Below, one piece after another: positions 19,117 to 26,277 of a DNA stretch of 64,000 nt; within the stretch, counting starts at the first letter, position 1; each line of letters begins with the position of its first letter. The notes beneath the pieces were generated by a model. That model saw only the letters and a list, made by a program, of their open reading frames with translations, ran no database searches and had not been told where the DNA came from. The position numbers and the translations under genes were made by a program. Source of the stretch: a virus; the IMG/VR virus record IMGVR_UViG_3300030406_002001, positions 1 through 64,000 of that record, one strand, 5' to 3'.

Positions 19117-19256
19117 GCTTTTTTCTTTTTCATCTTAGACTTCATGATCTTTGCTTGAAGTTGTTTTGGTAATGTCTTTTGTTTTTTTGTAAGCATTTTT
19201 TTCTTTTTAGGTGGTCTTCCTCTAGTTGATCCGTAAGTTCCTTTACCCATTGGCAT
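19113..19256 (-). CDS. Very Lys-rich small protein (47 aa)
   Basis: ATG at 19254-19256 preceded by AAGGAG seven bases away, which favours this start over an internal ATG two codons later. It reads MPMGKGTYGSTRGRPPKKKK, then MLTKKQKTLPKQL and a Lys-only tail. The GRPPKKKK resembles an AT-hook core. It lies between TerL and the small basic genes. Function unknown. Confidence 0.5.
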   Translation of the reverse strand: MPMGKGTYGSTRGRPPKKKKMLTKKQKTLPKQLQAKIMKSKMKKKKA

Positions 19257-19268
19257 AATATATCTCCT

Positions 19269-20681
19269 TTAAAATAAGTTAAACTCAGAATCCGTTTGTA
19301 TCTGCATAGGTTCGGTATTCCTTGTTCTTGCCTTTCGTAATGACATTACTGCATATCGCAATGCAGATATTATATCATCATTCATAGGAATAATCTTACC
19401 ATTCTTCCTGTGATACAATCGTATCTCTTCTAGTATCTTACTTTGATTAGAAAATATTTTCAACCTCTTTGTTTGAAATCTTGTCAACATCTCCATTACA
19501 CCTGCTTCTACACTTATACCACCACTACCTTCTTTCATTCCATTTTGTGGTGGATTTGTAAAATGCTCTCGTAATAGATTTACACCCTCATCTCTATATT
19601 GCATAGCAAGACTTTTGCCACTACCCTTGTCTGCTTGTCTACCATCCATAGGATATATAACAGGTATCCATTTACCTCGTGCTTTTATTGCTGATGCATG
19701 GACAGGTACAGTTTCTTGTCGCATACTATATCCATCATACATATATACAATATCACTATCTCTATCCCAAGCTACCCATGCACAAGCTGTAGGATGATCC
19801 CACCCAAAATCTATGCCACATATCTTTGGATAGTAGTCTGGTATATCAAATGGTTCACACAATATATCTTCTTCGTTTATTGGAAATACTAATCCAGAAC
19901 CTAACTGTGGTATTCCTTTTTCTCGCATCTTTCTTTCGTGAGGTGGTAATGCTTGTAAAATTTGTTCTCTTACTTCTTTAGTCATGTGAGGTGCATCATC
20001 CCAAGTTGCTTGTATTAAGTCTTGACCCTTTTTTATATTATTTACAAACTGTGCAACTGTTTCTGTCATACCTTGCTCTGGTGTAAATGTCATATATACA
20101 ACACCACCCTTGTCAGCAGTTCTTGTTAATGCTTGAGAATATATTGCTTGAGGTGGTTCTTCATCTAACCAGATAACATCCAACGACTCTCCCATCCATT
20201 TTTCTTTTCCCATTTCATATGCCTTAAAACCTATACGAGAATATCCTCCACTCTTATGTCGGATAACTACACTATTCATTGCATTTGGCACTCCGGGTTT
20301 TCTTACTGTTTCTCCAATATGTTTTAGTGGAATACTACCCATACCTTTTGCACTCGGATCATCTGGTTGTCCTACTAATTCTTTTTGACATACATCTCGT
20401 GTTGTTTCATTAGATACACCACCTACCCAACATCTCACAGGTCTATCAAACTTTCTACCTTCCCACCAATCTGGATATAAACCTGTACAATGATATGCCA
20501 TCTCCATAGCACCACAAAAAGATTTACCTACCCTGTTACCTGCCATCAATAATCTTTGGGTAGCTTTACTATTATGAAATTTCTTTTGATAATCGTATGG
20601 CACATACTTTGCCATCTGATTAGTTTTTTTTCGAAATTCCAATTCTTTGGCTATCTCTAGTGCTCTGGCTAAATCATTCAT
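19269..20681 (-). CDS. terL: Terminase large subunit (module A)
   Basis: 470 aa. Walker A GNRVGKS at residues 48-54, Walker B/catalytic carboxylate VIWLDEE near 169-175, and a C-terminal RNase H-like nuclease beginning CGIDFGWDHPTA near 288-299 with catalytic Asp in DFGWD. This is the packaging ATPase-nuclease motor. It differs greatly from the module B TerL (53225-54730), whose P-loop is GPVGSGKS. It overlaps the resolvase-like gene by 8 bases. Confidence 0.95.
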   Translation of the reverse strand: MNDLARALEIAKELEFRKKTNQMAKYVPYDYQKKFHNSKATQRLLMAGNRVGKSFCGAMEMAYHCTGLYPDWWEGRKFDRPVRCWVGGVSNETTRDVCQKELVGQPDDPSAKGMGSIPLKHIGETVRKPGVPNAMNSVVIRHKSGGYSRIGFKAYEMGKEKWMGESLDVIWLDEEPPQAIYSQALTRTADKGGVVYMTFTPEQGMTETVAQFVNNIKKGQDLIQATWDDAPHMTKEVREQILQALPPHERKMREKGIPQLGSGLVFPINEEDILCEPFDIPDYYPKICGIDFGWDHPTACAWVAWDRDSDIVYMYDGYSMRQETVPVHASAIKARGKWIPVIYPMDGRQADKGSGKSLAMQYRDEGVNLLREHFTNPPQNGMKEGSGGISVEAGVMEMLTRFQTKRLKIFSNQSKILEEIRLYHRKNGKIIPMNDDIISALRYAVMSLRKARTRNTEPMQIQTDSEFNLF

Positions 20682-20970
20682 CTTTTAATTTATCAAGATC
20701 ATCGCTATGAACCATTATCCAAAACCCTGCCCTCCCCTTTTCACACAATGCTACAACAGGGGTCTTACCCTCTCTCTTTGCCATAACATTTGTGTCATCC
20801 CATAATGTTATTACAGTATGCTTCTTTCTGAGCTTACATTCAATGAATAATTTGGCGTGAATTACATCTGCCCTCGTAATCTTGCCATTACCACCACTCA
20901 AAGGTGTCCTCTGACCACCAAAATATGCAGCTACCTGTCGTTCTCTTTGCTTCCATGCCTTATCAGCCAT
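20674..20970 (-). CDS. Small PD-(D/E)XK nuclease, Holliday-resolvase-like
   Basis: 98 aa from ATG at 20970; an in-frame TTG at 20985 is an alternative start. The motif ADVIHAKLFIECKLRKKHT carries the D...E-C-K catalytic pattern of small VRR/resolvase-like nucleases often encoded beside TerL. It could trim branched DNA before packaging. Its stop overlaps the terminase start. Confidence 0.65.
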   Translation of the reverse strand: MADKAWKQRERQVAAYFGGQRTPLSGGNGKITRADVIHAKLFIECKLRKKHTVITLWDDTNVMAKREGKTPVVALCEKGRAGFWIMVHSDDLDKLKDE

Positions 20971-21222
20971 ACCCCTATATACCAAATAGTTAACCTATGT
21001 ACAAGTAGTTAACATAAGTTAATATCTAAATATACCCTTCGCTGTGTGGAATAATGCATATATATAGCAACATCTCGGCATTTTGGGGGGTTGGGGTCAT
21101 TTTTTTTGCCTGTAGCCCTTTGTTTCTGTGCATTGTAGCCATTTTTAATTAAATTTGGCTCTGTGTTGGTGTGTGTGGGTGCGGAACGATTCTCACAAGA
21201 TGTTTTGTACTGTATATATGGT
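20971..21222. promoter_or_regulatory. Non-coding region between TerS and resolvase with operator sites
   Basis: About 240 bases without a convincing gene. It holds a full palindromic site TTAACATAAGTTAA (21009-21022) and a partial one at 20988-21000, matching the early-A operator set, plus a G-run (GGGGGGTTGGGG) near 21085-21097. Location between terminase genes makes it a candidate for packaging initiation (cos/pac) as well as transcription control. A 38-codon minus ORF here lacks a ribosome site. Confidence 0.5.
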
Positions 21223-21645
21223 TTAATGACTAATGATATTCTTATTAATACCTAATTGATTTAATATAGTATTTAGTTGTAACTCTAGTTCTTGTTCACT
21301 TAGGTTTTCTATCTTGTTTATTACTTCTGATTTACTTGTGCCTGAATAATTGTTTCTATCTAGTAATTGACAACTTGCAGATAGTTGAACACTTTTTGGG
21401 GCTTTTTTATCGTTTACTAATTCAATCAATTTATTTATTGCGATACTTACCCCAGATTCTAGTTGTTGAAAGTTTCTTTGTTGTATCTGGTCTTTTATAT
21501 AATTCTTTCTTAATAACTGATATCCGTATTGACTTGGATACTTACATTCTGGATAAGCTTTACGAACTGCATCAGGTGTTTTTAACCCTTGTAAGATATA
21601 GTTTATGAAAAGCTCCTCGCTGTTTGTCAACCTTTTATTCTGCAT
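21223..21645 (-). CDS. terS: Putative terminase small subunit (module A)
   Basis: 140 aa. The N-terminus (LTNSEELFINYILQGLKTPDAVRKAYP) has the helix-turn-helix layout of small terminase subunits (EEKFIQ..L..G....AA..AG), followed by helices suitable for oligomerisation. It is the first gene of late A and lies near TerL. Assignment is from pattern and place. Confidence 0.7.
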   Translation of the reverse strand: MQNKRLTNSEELFINYILQGLKTPDAVRKAYPECKYPSQYGYQLLRKNYIKDQIQQRNFQQLESGVSIAINKLIELVNDKKAPKSVQLSASCQLLDRNNYSGTSKSEVINKIENLSEQELELQLNTILNQLGINKNIISH

Positions 21646-21667
21646 AGTTTTACCAATTTATTAATAA

Positions 21668-21676
21668 ATTATAGCA
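21668..21676 (-). promoter_or_regulatory. Extended -10 promoter for late module A
   Basis: On the minus strand TGCTATAAT gives an extended -10 box about 20 bases upstream of the terS start, with no strong -35. It faces the early promoter at 21694-21721, so the interval is a divergent control region. Confidence 0.55.
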
Positions 21677-21693
21677 TATAGTTGATTTAGTTG

Positions 21694-21734
21694 TTGACAA
21701 TTAACTAAAGTTTTATAATATTAACTTATGTTAA
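21694..21734 (+). promoter_or_regulatory. Early promoter with operator TTAACTTATGTTAA
   Basis: TTGACA (21694-21699) is followed by an AT-rich -10 (TATAAT 21714 or TAATAT 21716). A partial site TTAACTAAAGTT (21701) and a full palindromic site TTAACTTATGTTAA (21721-21734) overlap and follow it. It would drive the first early-A genes and could be repressed by the Cro-like protein at 29440-29637. Confidence 0.7.
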
Positions 21735-21788
21735 TACATTTATATAAACTTGTTGTATTTTTACAACACATTAGAAAAGGGGTTAAAA

Positions 21789-22028
21789 ATGTTTAAGCAT
21801 ATAAAAGAAAGAACTACTGATTATTATTTAACTGAAGAAAGATATAATCAAATAAAAACCAACTATCCTAAATGTAATCAATCAATTTCATATTCTGATA
21901 GACATTTATTTAAGGAAGATTTTTACCAAAAATACATTGATTTAGATTGTGTTGAAAAATCTAGAATAGGTTTTGAATTGTCTGCTCAATCTGAATGCAC
22001 ATACAACCAATTTAAAGGGGGTAAATAG
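21789..22028 (+). CDS. Early protein of unknown function (79 aa)
   Basis: Start chosen at ATG 21789 because AAAAGGGG lies just upstream; an earlier in-frame ATG at 21750 has no such site. The protein (MFKHIKERTTDYYLTEERYN) is small, charged and soluble, with two cysteines. First gene of early A. No family recognised. Confidence 0.6.
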   Translation: MFKHIKERTTDYYLTEERYNQIKTNYPKCNQSISYSDRHLFKEDFYQKYIDLDCVEKSRIGFELSAQSECTYNQFKGGK

Positions 22029-22213
22029 TGGATAAATTTTTTAAACCAACTGTATTGTTAGGCATAGGACTTTTTAGCTTTATTATGTGTTTGATTAGTG
22101 CAGTTTTATTTTTAATAACTGACTCACCAAATCTCATGCTTGAAGCATTTATAGGTTATGGGTTTTGTGGGGTTGCATTTTTAACAATGGGTATTTTAAA
22201 GGGGTTAGAATAA
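22028..22213 (+). CDS. Small two-helix membrane protein
   Basis: 61 aa from a GTG start preceded by AAAGGGGG. Two hydrophobic segments (about residues 8-31 and 37-58) make it an inner-membrane hairpin. It overlaps its neighbours by one base each side, so it is translated in a coupled chain. A host-takeover or superinfection role is possible but only a guess. Confidence 0.6.
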   Translation: MDKFFKPTVLLGIGLFSFIMCLISAVLFLITDSPNLMLEAFIGYGFCGVAFLTMGILKGLE

Positions 22214-22563
22214 TGATAAATAATTATTATAAATATGATGAAATCTATTCACATTTTGAAGATTTTATTAAAGAACAATTAGACTATGATAAAAATTATT
22301 TAAATGAAAATGATTTTTCAGACATACATCACCAAGCATTTAATCAAGATTATTATATTATAGGAAGATACCAAGCTGCAAAATGGTTATCTGATGAAGT
22401 ATTTAATATAATAGAAATGATAAAAGAATATGAAAACGACAATTTTGGAGAGGTTTACACAGATTTTTCAGAACCTGAAAAAGTTGTAAATATGTATACC
22501 TTTATAATTGGTTATGATGTCATGCATGATTATTTTAAAAACAATAAATTAGAGGTGGCATAA
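22213..22563 (+). CDS. Acidic early protein (116 aa)
   Basis: ATG at 22213 overlaps the upstream stop (TAATG) and is preceded by AAAGGGG. The protein is acidic and rich in Tyr, Asn and Asp (MINNYYKYDEIYSHFEDFIK), without membrane segments. DNA-mimic-like charge is notable but not evidence of function. Family unknown. Confidence 0.6.
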   Translation: MINNYYKYDEIYSHFEDFIKEQLDYDKNYLNENDFSDIHHQAFNQDYYIIGRYQAAKWLSDEVFNIIEMIKEYENDNFGEVYTDFSEPEKVVNMYTFIIGYDVMHDYFKNNKLEVA

Positions 22564-22754
22564 TGAATAAATTTACAAGAACTGTTTTAAATGGTATTGC
22601 CTACAAAGTAGAAAAAGGTGATTTATATTATCTTGACACTTTAAGCAATAAATATGAAATGGTAACTTATTTTGAAGATTTTAAAGAAGATGAGTTACAT
22701 TTTTTAAGAAAGACTTTACCAAAATTTAATGAATATTTTGGGGAATATCTTTAA
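22563..22754 (+). CDS. Small early protein (63 aa)
   Basis: Coupled to the previous gene (TAATG). The sequence FTRTVLNGIAYKVEKGDLYY, then an acidic end, suggests a small beta-alpha protein. It is the last gene before the terminator at 22773-22808. No family recognised. Confidence 0.55.
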   Translation: MNKFTRTVLNGIAYKVEKGDLYYLDTLSNKYEMVTYFEDFKEDELHFLRKTLPKFNEYFGEYL

Positions 22755-22772
22755 TATAAAAGATCCTTCCTT

Positions 22773-22808
22773 AACCCCTACTAATTATTTTAGTGGGGGT
22801 TTTTTTTG
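22773..22808 (+). terminator. Rho-independent terminator
   Basis: An AACCCC-x-ACTA/TAGTGGGGGTT stem with a short AT loop is followed by eight T residues. It ends the first early-A operon. Confidence 0.85.
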
Positions 22809-22826
22809 CATAAAATAAAAAAGCAT

Positions 22827-22866
22827 TTGACACATAAACAATGGTTAAGTAAAGTTAAGTTATTAT
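22827..22866 (+). promoter_or_regulatory. Second early promoter with operator-like site
   Basis: TTGACA at 22827-22832 is followed by TTAAGTAAAGTTAA (22845-22858), a variant of the early-A operator, and an AT-rich TATTAT. It precedes the gene at 22899 with an AAAAGGGG ribosome site between. Confidence 0.55.
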
Positions 22867-22898
22867 GAATAAAAACAAAGCAGAAAAAAGGGGTTTAT

Positions 22899-23120
22899 AT
22901 GCAAGTATTAAGAATAGATTATCAACATTATTTTCCTGAAGAAATTTTTGATTCATTGGAAGAATTACGATTATGGCTCTGTTCATATCATGACGCAGAT
23001 TGGAATGGTGTTGATGACAATGACAATGACATAGACATATTTACATTAACACTTGATGAAATTTGTGATTATGGTGAATGGGGTTATAAAATAATTAATA
23101 AAAACAAAGCAGAAAAATAA
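22899..23120 (+). CDS. Acidic early protein (73 aa)
   Basis: Starts at ATG 22899 after AAAAAGGGG. Very acidic, with DADWNGVDDNDNDIDIF in the centre, and likely a small alpha-beta fold. First gene of the second early-A operon. No known family. Confidence 0.6.
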   Translation: MQVLRIDYQHYFPEEIFDSLEELRLWLCSYHDADWNGVDDNDNDIDIFTLTLDEICDYGEWGYKIINKNKAEK

Positions 23121-23130
23121 GGGGTGCAAC

Positions 23131-23277
23131 ATGATAACATTAAAACAAATAAAAAAAATAGTAAAAGATATTAAAGCAGATGATGAATGGGTAAACGACA
23201 GCCATACCAAAGCAGAATATAATGGTATATGTGATGGATTAGATATGCTCGTTGAAGAATTAGAAAGAAATAAGTAA
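23131..23277 (+). CDS. Small helical early protein (48 aa)
   Basis: ATG at 23131 preceded by AAGGGGTG. Reads MITLKQIKKIVKDIKADDEW and ends LVEELERNK, a short helical protein. The stop overlaps the next start (TAATG at 23277). Function unknown. Confidence 0.55.
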   Translation: MITLKQIKKIVKDIKADDEWVNDSHTKAEYNGICDGLDMLVEELERNK

Positions 23278-23471
23278 TGCAACAAAAAGAAATAACAAAA
23301 GAACTTAGATATATTCTTAATGTTGTAGACAGTATGTTATACTGTGAAGATTGGCAAAAACTAGACACATATAAATGTAAAATAAAATTTCTAATTAAAC
23401 ATATAGCGAATGATGAAAGAAGGAAAACAATGAAACTGTATCACAAAAACAAAAGAAAGATAAGTAAATAA
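23277..23471 (+). CDS. Small basic early protein (64 aa)
   Basis: Coupled start in TAATG. The protein (MQQKEITKELRYILNVVDSM) is helical with a Lys/Arg-rich end. Lies in the chain of tiny early genes. Function unknown. Confidence 0.5.
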   Translation: MQQKEITKELRYILNVVDSMLYCEDWQKLDTYKCKIKFLIKHIANDERRKTMKLYHKNKRKISK

Positions 23472-23473
23472 CA

Positions 23474-23704
23474 ATGATAAACATAATTAAACGATTAGAT
23501 AAAATTATAGATGATTTAAACTGCATGGATATTGAGCATACTAAAAATGTGGATATATTTGAAATGACAAAAGAGTTATCAGAAATACAAAAAGAATTAA
23601 CAAAACCTATTGAAATATATAGAAACGATAGGTGGATTTATGATGTTCAACCTAATTTTAATTGGACAATTATAGATGCTGATAAACCTTGTGATACAGA
23701 ATGA
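23474..23704 (+). CDS. Small early protein (76 aa)
   Basis: Helical N-terminus (MINIIKRLDKIIDDLNCMDI) and a C-terminal YRNDRWIYDVQPNFNWTIID segment that looks like a short beta region. Its TGA overlaps the next ATG. Function unknown. Confidence 0.5.
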   Translation: MINIIKRLDKIIDDLNCMDIEHTKNVDIFEMTKELSEIQKELTKPIEIYRNDRWIYDVQPNFNWTIIDADKPCDTE

Positions 23705-23781
23705 ATATGATTAAAACACTAACATTATTTTTTGTAAGTGTATTATCAATACAAATATTATTGTCATGGTTGGTTTTATGA
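23701..23781 (+). CDS. Tiny single-span membrane peptide (26 aa)
   Basis: ATG at 23701 overlaps the previous stop (ATGA), and its own TGA overlaps the next ATG. Almost the whole peptide is one hydrophobic segment (KTLTLFFVSVLSIQILLSWL). Double coupling supports it as real, though it is very short. Function unknown. Confidence 0.45.
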   Translation: MNMIKTLTLFFVSVLSIQILLSWLVL

Positions 23782-23942
23782 ATGATGAATTAAAAAAACT
23801 TATAGAAGAATATAATCAAGCATTAGCAAACCAATCAGACAAATGCGAAATAACATTAGCATCTAAAATTACGAGTCTTGGCTATAGAATGGGTTATGAT
23901 ACATTAGAACAAATAATAGAAGATTATGATGAAGAAACTTGA
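23778..23942 (+). CDS. Small acidic early protein (54 aa)
   Basis: Coupled ATG at 23778. Acidic helical protein (MNDELKKLIEEYNQALANQS). It overlaps the next gene by 17 bases in another frame. Function unknown. Confidence 0.5.
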   Translation: MNDELKKLIEEYNQALANQSDKCEITLASKITSLGYRMGYDTLEQIIEDYDEET

Positions 23943-24069
23943 TGAAATAGAATTACAGTTAAGAAAAGTTGTTATGAGTTTGGAAAGCAAACATAAACCA
24001 ATAGTTATTAATGATCTATTACAAGATTTGCATGGTATATTAAATTATATAGAAAATGAAAAAGAATAA
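23926..24069 (+). CDS. Small helical early protein (47 aa)
   Basis: Two adjacent ATG codons (23926, 23929) could start it. Reads MMKKLDEIELQLRKVVMSLE, a probable coiled-coil helix. It overlaps genes on both sides. Function unknown. Confidence 0.45.
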   Translation: MMKKLDEIELQLRKVVMSLESKHKPIVINDLLQDLHGILNYIENEKE

Positions 24070-24205
24070 GTCTGACAATTTGTTATGTGTGCCGCTTACT
24101 TTTGTTATAACTGATAAAGGCACAAAAAGATATGATTATAATGCTATGATTAGTTATTTTTATAATCGTTTAACACTTCTGGGGTATAATGAAGAAAACA
24201 AATAA
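24056..24205 (+). CDS. Small early protein (49 aa)
   Basis: ATG at 24056 inside the end of the preceding gene. Reads MKKNKSDNLLCVPLTFVITD, a short alpha-beta protein. It overlaps the zinc-finger-like gene by 17 bases. Function unknown. Confidence 0.4.
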   Translation: MKKNKSDNLLCVPLTFVITDKGTKRYDYNAMISYFYNRLTLLGYNEENK

Positions 24206-24431
24206 GCAAAGAAGTTTACAATGCGATAGATGTAAAAATTATTTTGATGTAAACAAAAACAATATGTATGCAATAGGGATTAGACATGGCATTGTTTGTT
24301 TAGATTGTTGGAATAAAACTATGCAAGAAGTTACCGACCAACAAACAAAAACACAAAAAGGAACTGAAAGACAATTTAATCTGGGTGGCTATGATAATCA
24401 AATCTATAAGAGCAACACAGAGAAAGATTAA
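24189..24431 (+). CDS. Small zinc-finger-like protein
   Basis: 80 aa with a CDRCKNYF motif at residues 12-19 and HGIVCLDCW at about 34-42, a plausible four-cysteine zinc site, followed by a polar Gln/Thr-rich tail. A ribosome site (TGGGGT) precedes the ATG. Possibly a transcription or anti-host factor; not identifiable further. Confidence 0.6.
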   Translation: MKKTNKQRSLQCDRCKNYFDVNKNNMYAIGIRHGIVCLDCWNKTMQEVTDQQTKTQKGTERQFNLGGYDNQIYKSNTEKD

Positions 24432-24437
24432 ACACCC

Positions 24438-24740
24438 CTAACGACTCAAACTACCTAAAATATCTAACACTTCTTGTAGTAACTTCATTTGGCTACCAAA
24501 ACGATTTTCAAATTTTTTTGGTGAATAATGGTAACTTTCGTTAGAATTTCGGTGGTGATTAGGACATAAAGGTAAAACAAGGTAATGACTAGACCTTTTC
24601 CCCATACCTGTTTTATTTCTTATGTGATGAATTTCGGCTGGTGTATCATGAAAACCTAATTTTCTACAAACTATGCAGCCAATACTTGCAACTCTTTCCA
24701 TGTGTTTCTGTTCTTTAAGTGTTGGTTTTTTTTTAGGCAT
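24438..24740 (-). CDS. Ref-like HNH nuclease
   Basis: 100 aa. The pattern CIVCRKLGF...AEIHHIRNKTGMGKRSSHY...LPLCPNHHR contains two CxxC/CxxH zinc ligands and the His-rich HNH core. It matches the phage P1 Ref family (RecA-dependent nuclease used in recombination and repair). Last gene of the minus-strand replication block; its start overlaps the radical SAM gene stop. Confidence 0.8.
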   Translation of the reverse strand: MPKKKPTLKEQKHMERVASIGCIVCRKLGFHDTPAEIHHIRNKTGMGKRSSHYLVLPLCPNHHRNSNESYHYSPKKFENRFGSQMKLLQEVLDILGSLSR

Positions 24741-25728
24741 TAAAAATACTTAATTGATTTTCATTTTTTTCTACAATATTTCCTGACATATAATCTAAAT
24801 ATTCTTTCCAAGTTTTATGTCTATAATATTGCCTAACAACATATCTTTGAAATTGTTTTAAATCTTTTTTTTGTTGAAGTGGGTCATAGACCATTGGATA
24901 AGGTAGAACACCTATATCAACCATTTTATTAAAACGATACCAAATTCTTTCCCAAGTTTCTCTTTTATCATATCCAATTAACATATATGCCATTATGTGA
25001 TTAGGTTTAACACCATTTTTTATCAACAAGTCTACACCTTTAAAAAATCTTTTTTCATCTCCAATATTATCCCAAGCTGTATAAATTCTTTTTTGTTTAA
25101 AACTATCATCTCTATAATCTATAGTAACTAAATTTTCAGCTACAATTTCATCTATTAATCTAATGTTTATTCCTTGATTAAAGCATACTTTAAAACCACC
25201 CTGTTGAATTTCTTTAATTCTTAATTTCCATTGTTCTTCTGGTTGACCAAAAAAATCGTTATCTAATAAATGTATTTTTTTAGGATATTTACCTCCTCTC
25301 CAAATATCATATATAGAACTTACTGATTTATTTTTACCTTCTTTAGTTGGAACAACACAAAATTTGCACTTTAATCTACACCCTCTTTGAGTAAAACCTA
25401 AACTAAATTCATAATCTGGATAAAAACTGTAATCTAATTTATCATAATCACCTATATAATCTTCAATGACTAACTTCCAATTATCTGTGCCTGTACCACC
25501 AATAATTGCATCTGGATAATTTTTTTTTAATCTATTTATCCTGTTAATACTAAATTGAAATATTGATGAACCAAAAACATAATCATATTCCTTGTCAAAT
25601 AAATCTTTGTTAACTGACCTCGTAAAATCAACTTGATAACCTTTTTCTTTGTAATATGAGGACAATCTCATTAATGCAAGATTAGGTAATTTGCCATCTA
25701 TTTGCACTAATTTTACAGATTTACCCAT
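24733..25728 (-). CDS. Phage radical SAM protein with B12-binding-like N-terminus
   Basis: About 331 aa from ATG at 25728 (a GTG at 25743 is possible). Residues 2-20 (GKSVKLVQIDGKLPNLALMR) and SSIFQFSINRINRLKKNYPD look like a B12-binding-type domain; then FTQRGCRLKCKFCVVPTKEG gives the CxxxCxxC cluster that ligates a 4Fe-4S centre and starts the radical SAM barrel. A family with this start occurs in many phages, and its substrate is unknown to me. It sits with helicase and primase genes, suggesting a nucleic-acid-related or host-modifying role. Confidence 0.8.
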   Translation of the reverse strand: MGKSVKLVQIDGKLPNLALMRLSSYYKEKGYQVDFTRSVNKDLFDKEYDYVFGSSIFQFSINRINRLKKNYPDAIIGGTGTDNWKLVIEDYIGDYDKLDYSFYPDYEFSLGFTQRGCRLKCKFCVVPTKEGKNKSVSSIYDIWRGGKYPKKIHLLDNDFFGQPEEQWKLRIKEIQQGGFKVCFNQGINIRLIDEIVAENLVTIDYRDDSFKQKRIYTAWDNIGDEKRFFKGVDLLIKNGVKPNHIMAYMLIGYDKRETWERIWYRFNKMVDIGVLPYPMVYDPLQQKKDLKQFQRYVVRQYYRHKTWKEYLDYMSGNIVEKNENQLSIFNA

Positions 25729-26062
25729 ACTTTTTTCGTTCACTCATAGCCGATATTTGATTGGTTCTCCAAAACTCGAATCTAATTTCTACCATTTTTT
25801 TTGACCAAGCAAGTTTTGATTCTTGTTCTACTGCATTTTTTAAGTCTTGACACAGTTTAATATATTCTTCTTCTGCTCTTGATTCTAAATCAGCTTTTGC
25901 CACTGACATATTATTGGAAGAAGACAACTTATCTTTCATCATTTGAGCTAACCTTATTTTTCTATAGTGTTCAAGATAATTTAAATTAGCTTTTGCAATA
26001 GCATAGTCATTACCAATCTGTCTAATTTCCTCCATTCTTTTTTCTAATTCTTGTTCACTCAT
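25721..26062 (-). CDS. Coiled-coil protein in replication block (113 aa)
   Basis: Highly charged, helical almost throughout (MSEQELEKRMEEIRQIGNDY), with WSKKMVEIRFEFWRT near the end. Overlaps the genes on either side by a few bases. Such a protein often accompanies the radical SAM gene in phages, but I know no function. Confidence 0.6.
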   Translation of the reverse strand: MSEQELEKRMEEIRQIGNDYAIAKANLNYLEHYRKIRLAQMMKDKLSSSNNMSVAKADLESRAEEEYIKLCQDLKNAVEQESKLAWSKKMVEIRFEFWRTNQISAMSERKKYG

Positions 26063-26277
26063 TTTTTTTCTCCCATATATTTATTAACACTCCATGCTAA
26101 AGAATCTATTTGTTCCCATATAAATTTAGGTTCACAATATTCAAAAAACTCCCAAGCATTATCTGTAAGAAACTTATCAAGTTTTTCTTCTTCCCATTCT
26201 TCATAATCTGGTGGTAAGTGTTTACCTAAAAAATGACCACTTGCCCATATATAATCTTGTGTAGTAGGTTCACTCAT
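26059..26277 (-). CDS. Small acidic protein in replication block (72 aa)
   Basis: Acidic, Trp- and Glu-rich (QDYIWASGHFLGKHLPPDYE, then EEEKLDKFLTDN). Overlaps both the helicase and the coiled-coil gene by 4 bases (ATGA-type coupling). No family recognised. Confidence 0.55.
   Translation of the reverse strand: MSEPTTQDYIWASGHFLGKHLPPDYEEWEEEKLDKFLTDNAWEFFEYCEPKFIWEQIDSLAWSVNKYMGEKK

Noticed and set aside
21026-21142. 38-codon minus ORF between terS and the resolvase gene
   Set aside because: No ribosome-binding site and no recognisable protein pattern; the interval is better explained as a control or packaging region.
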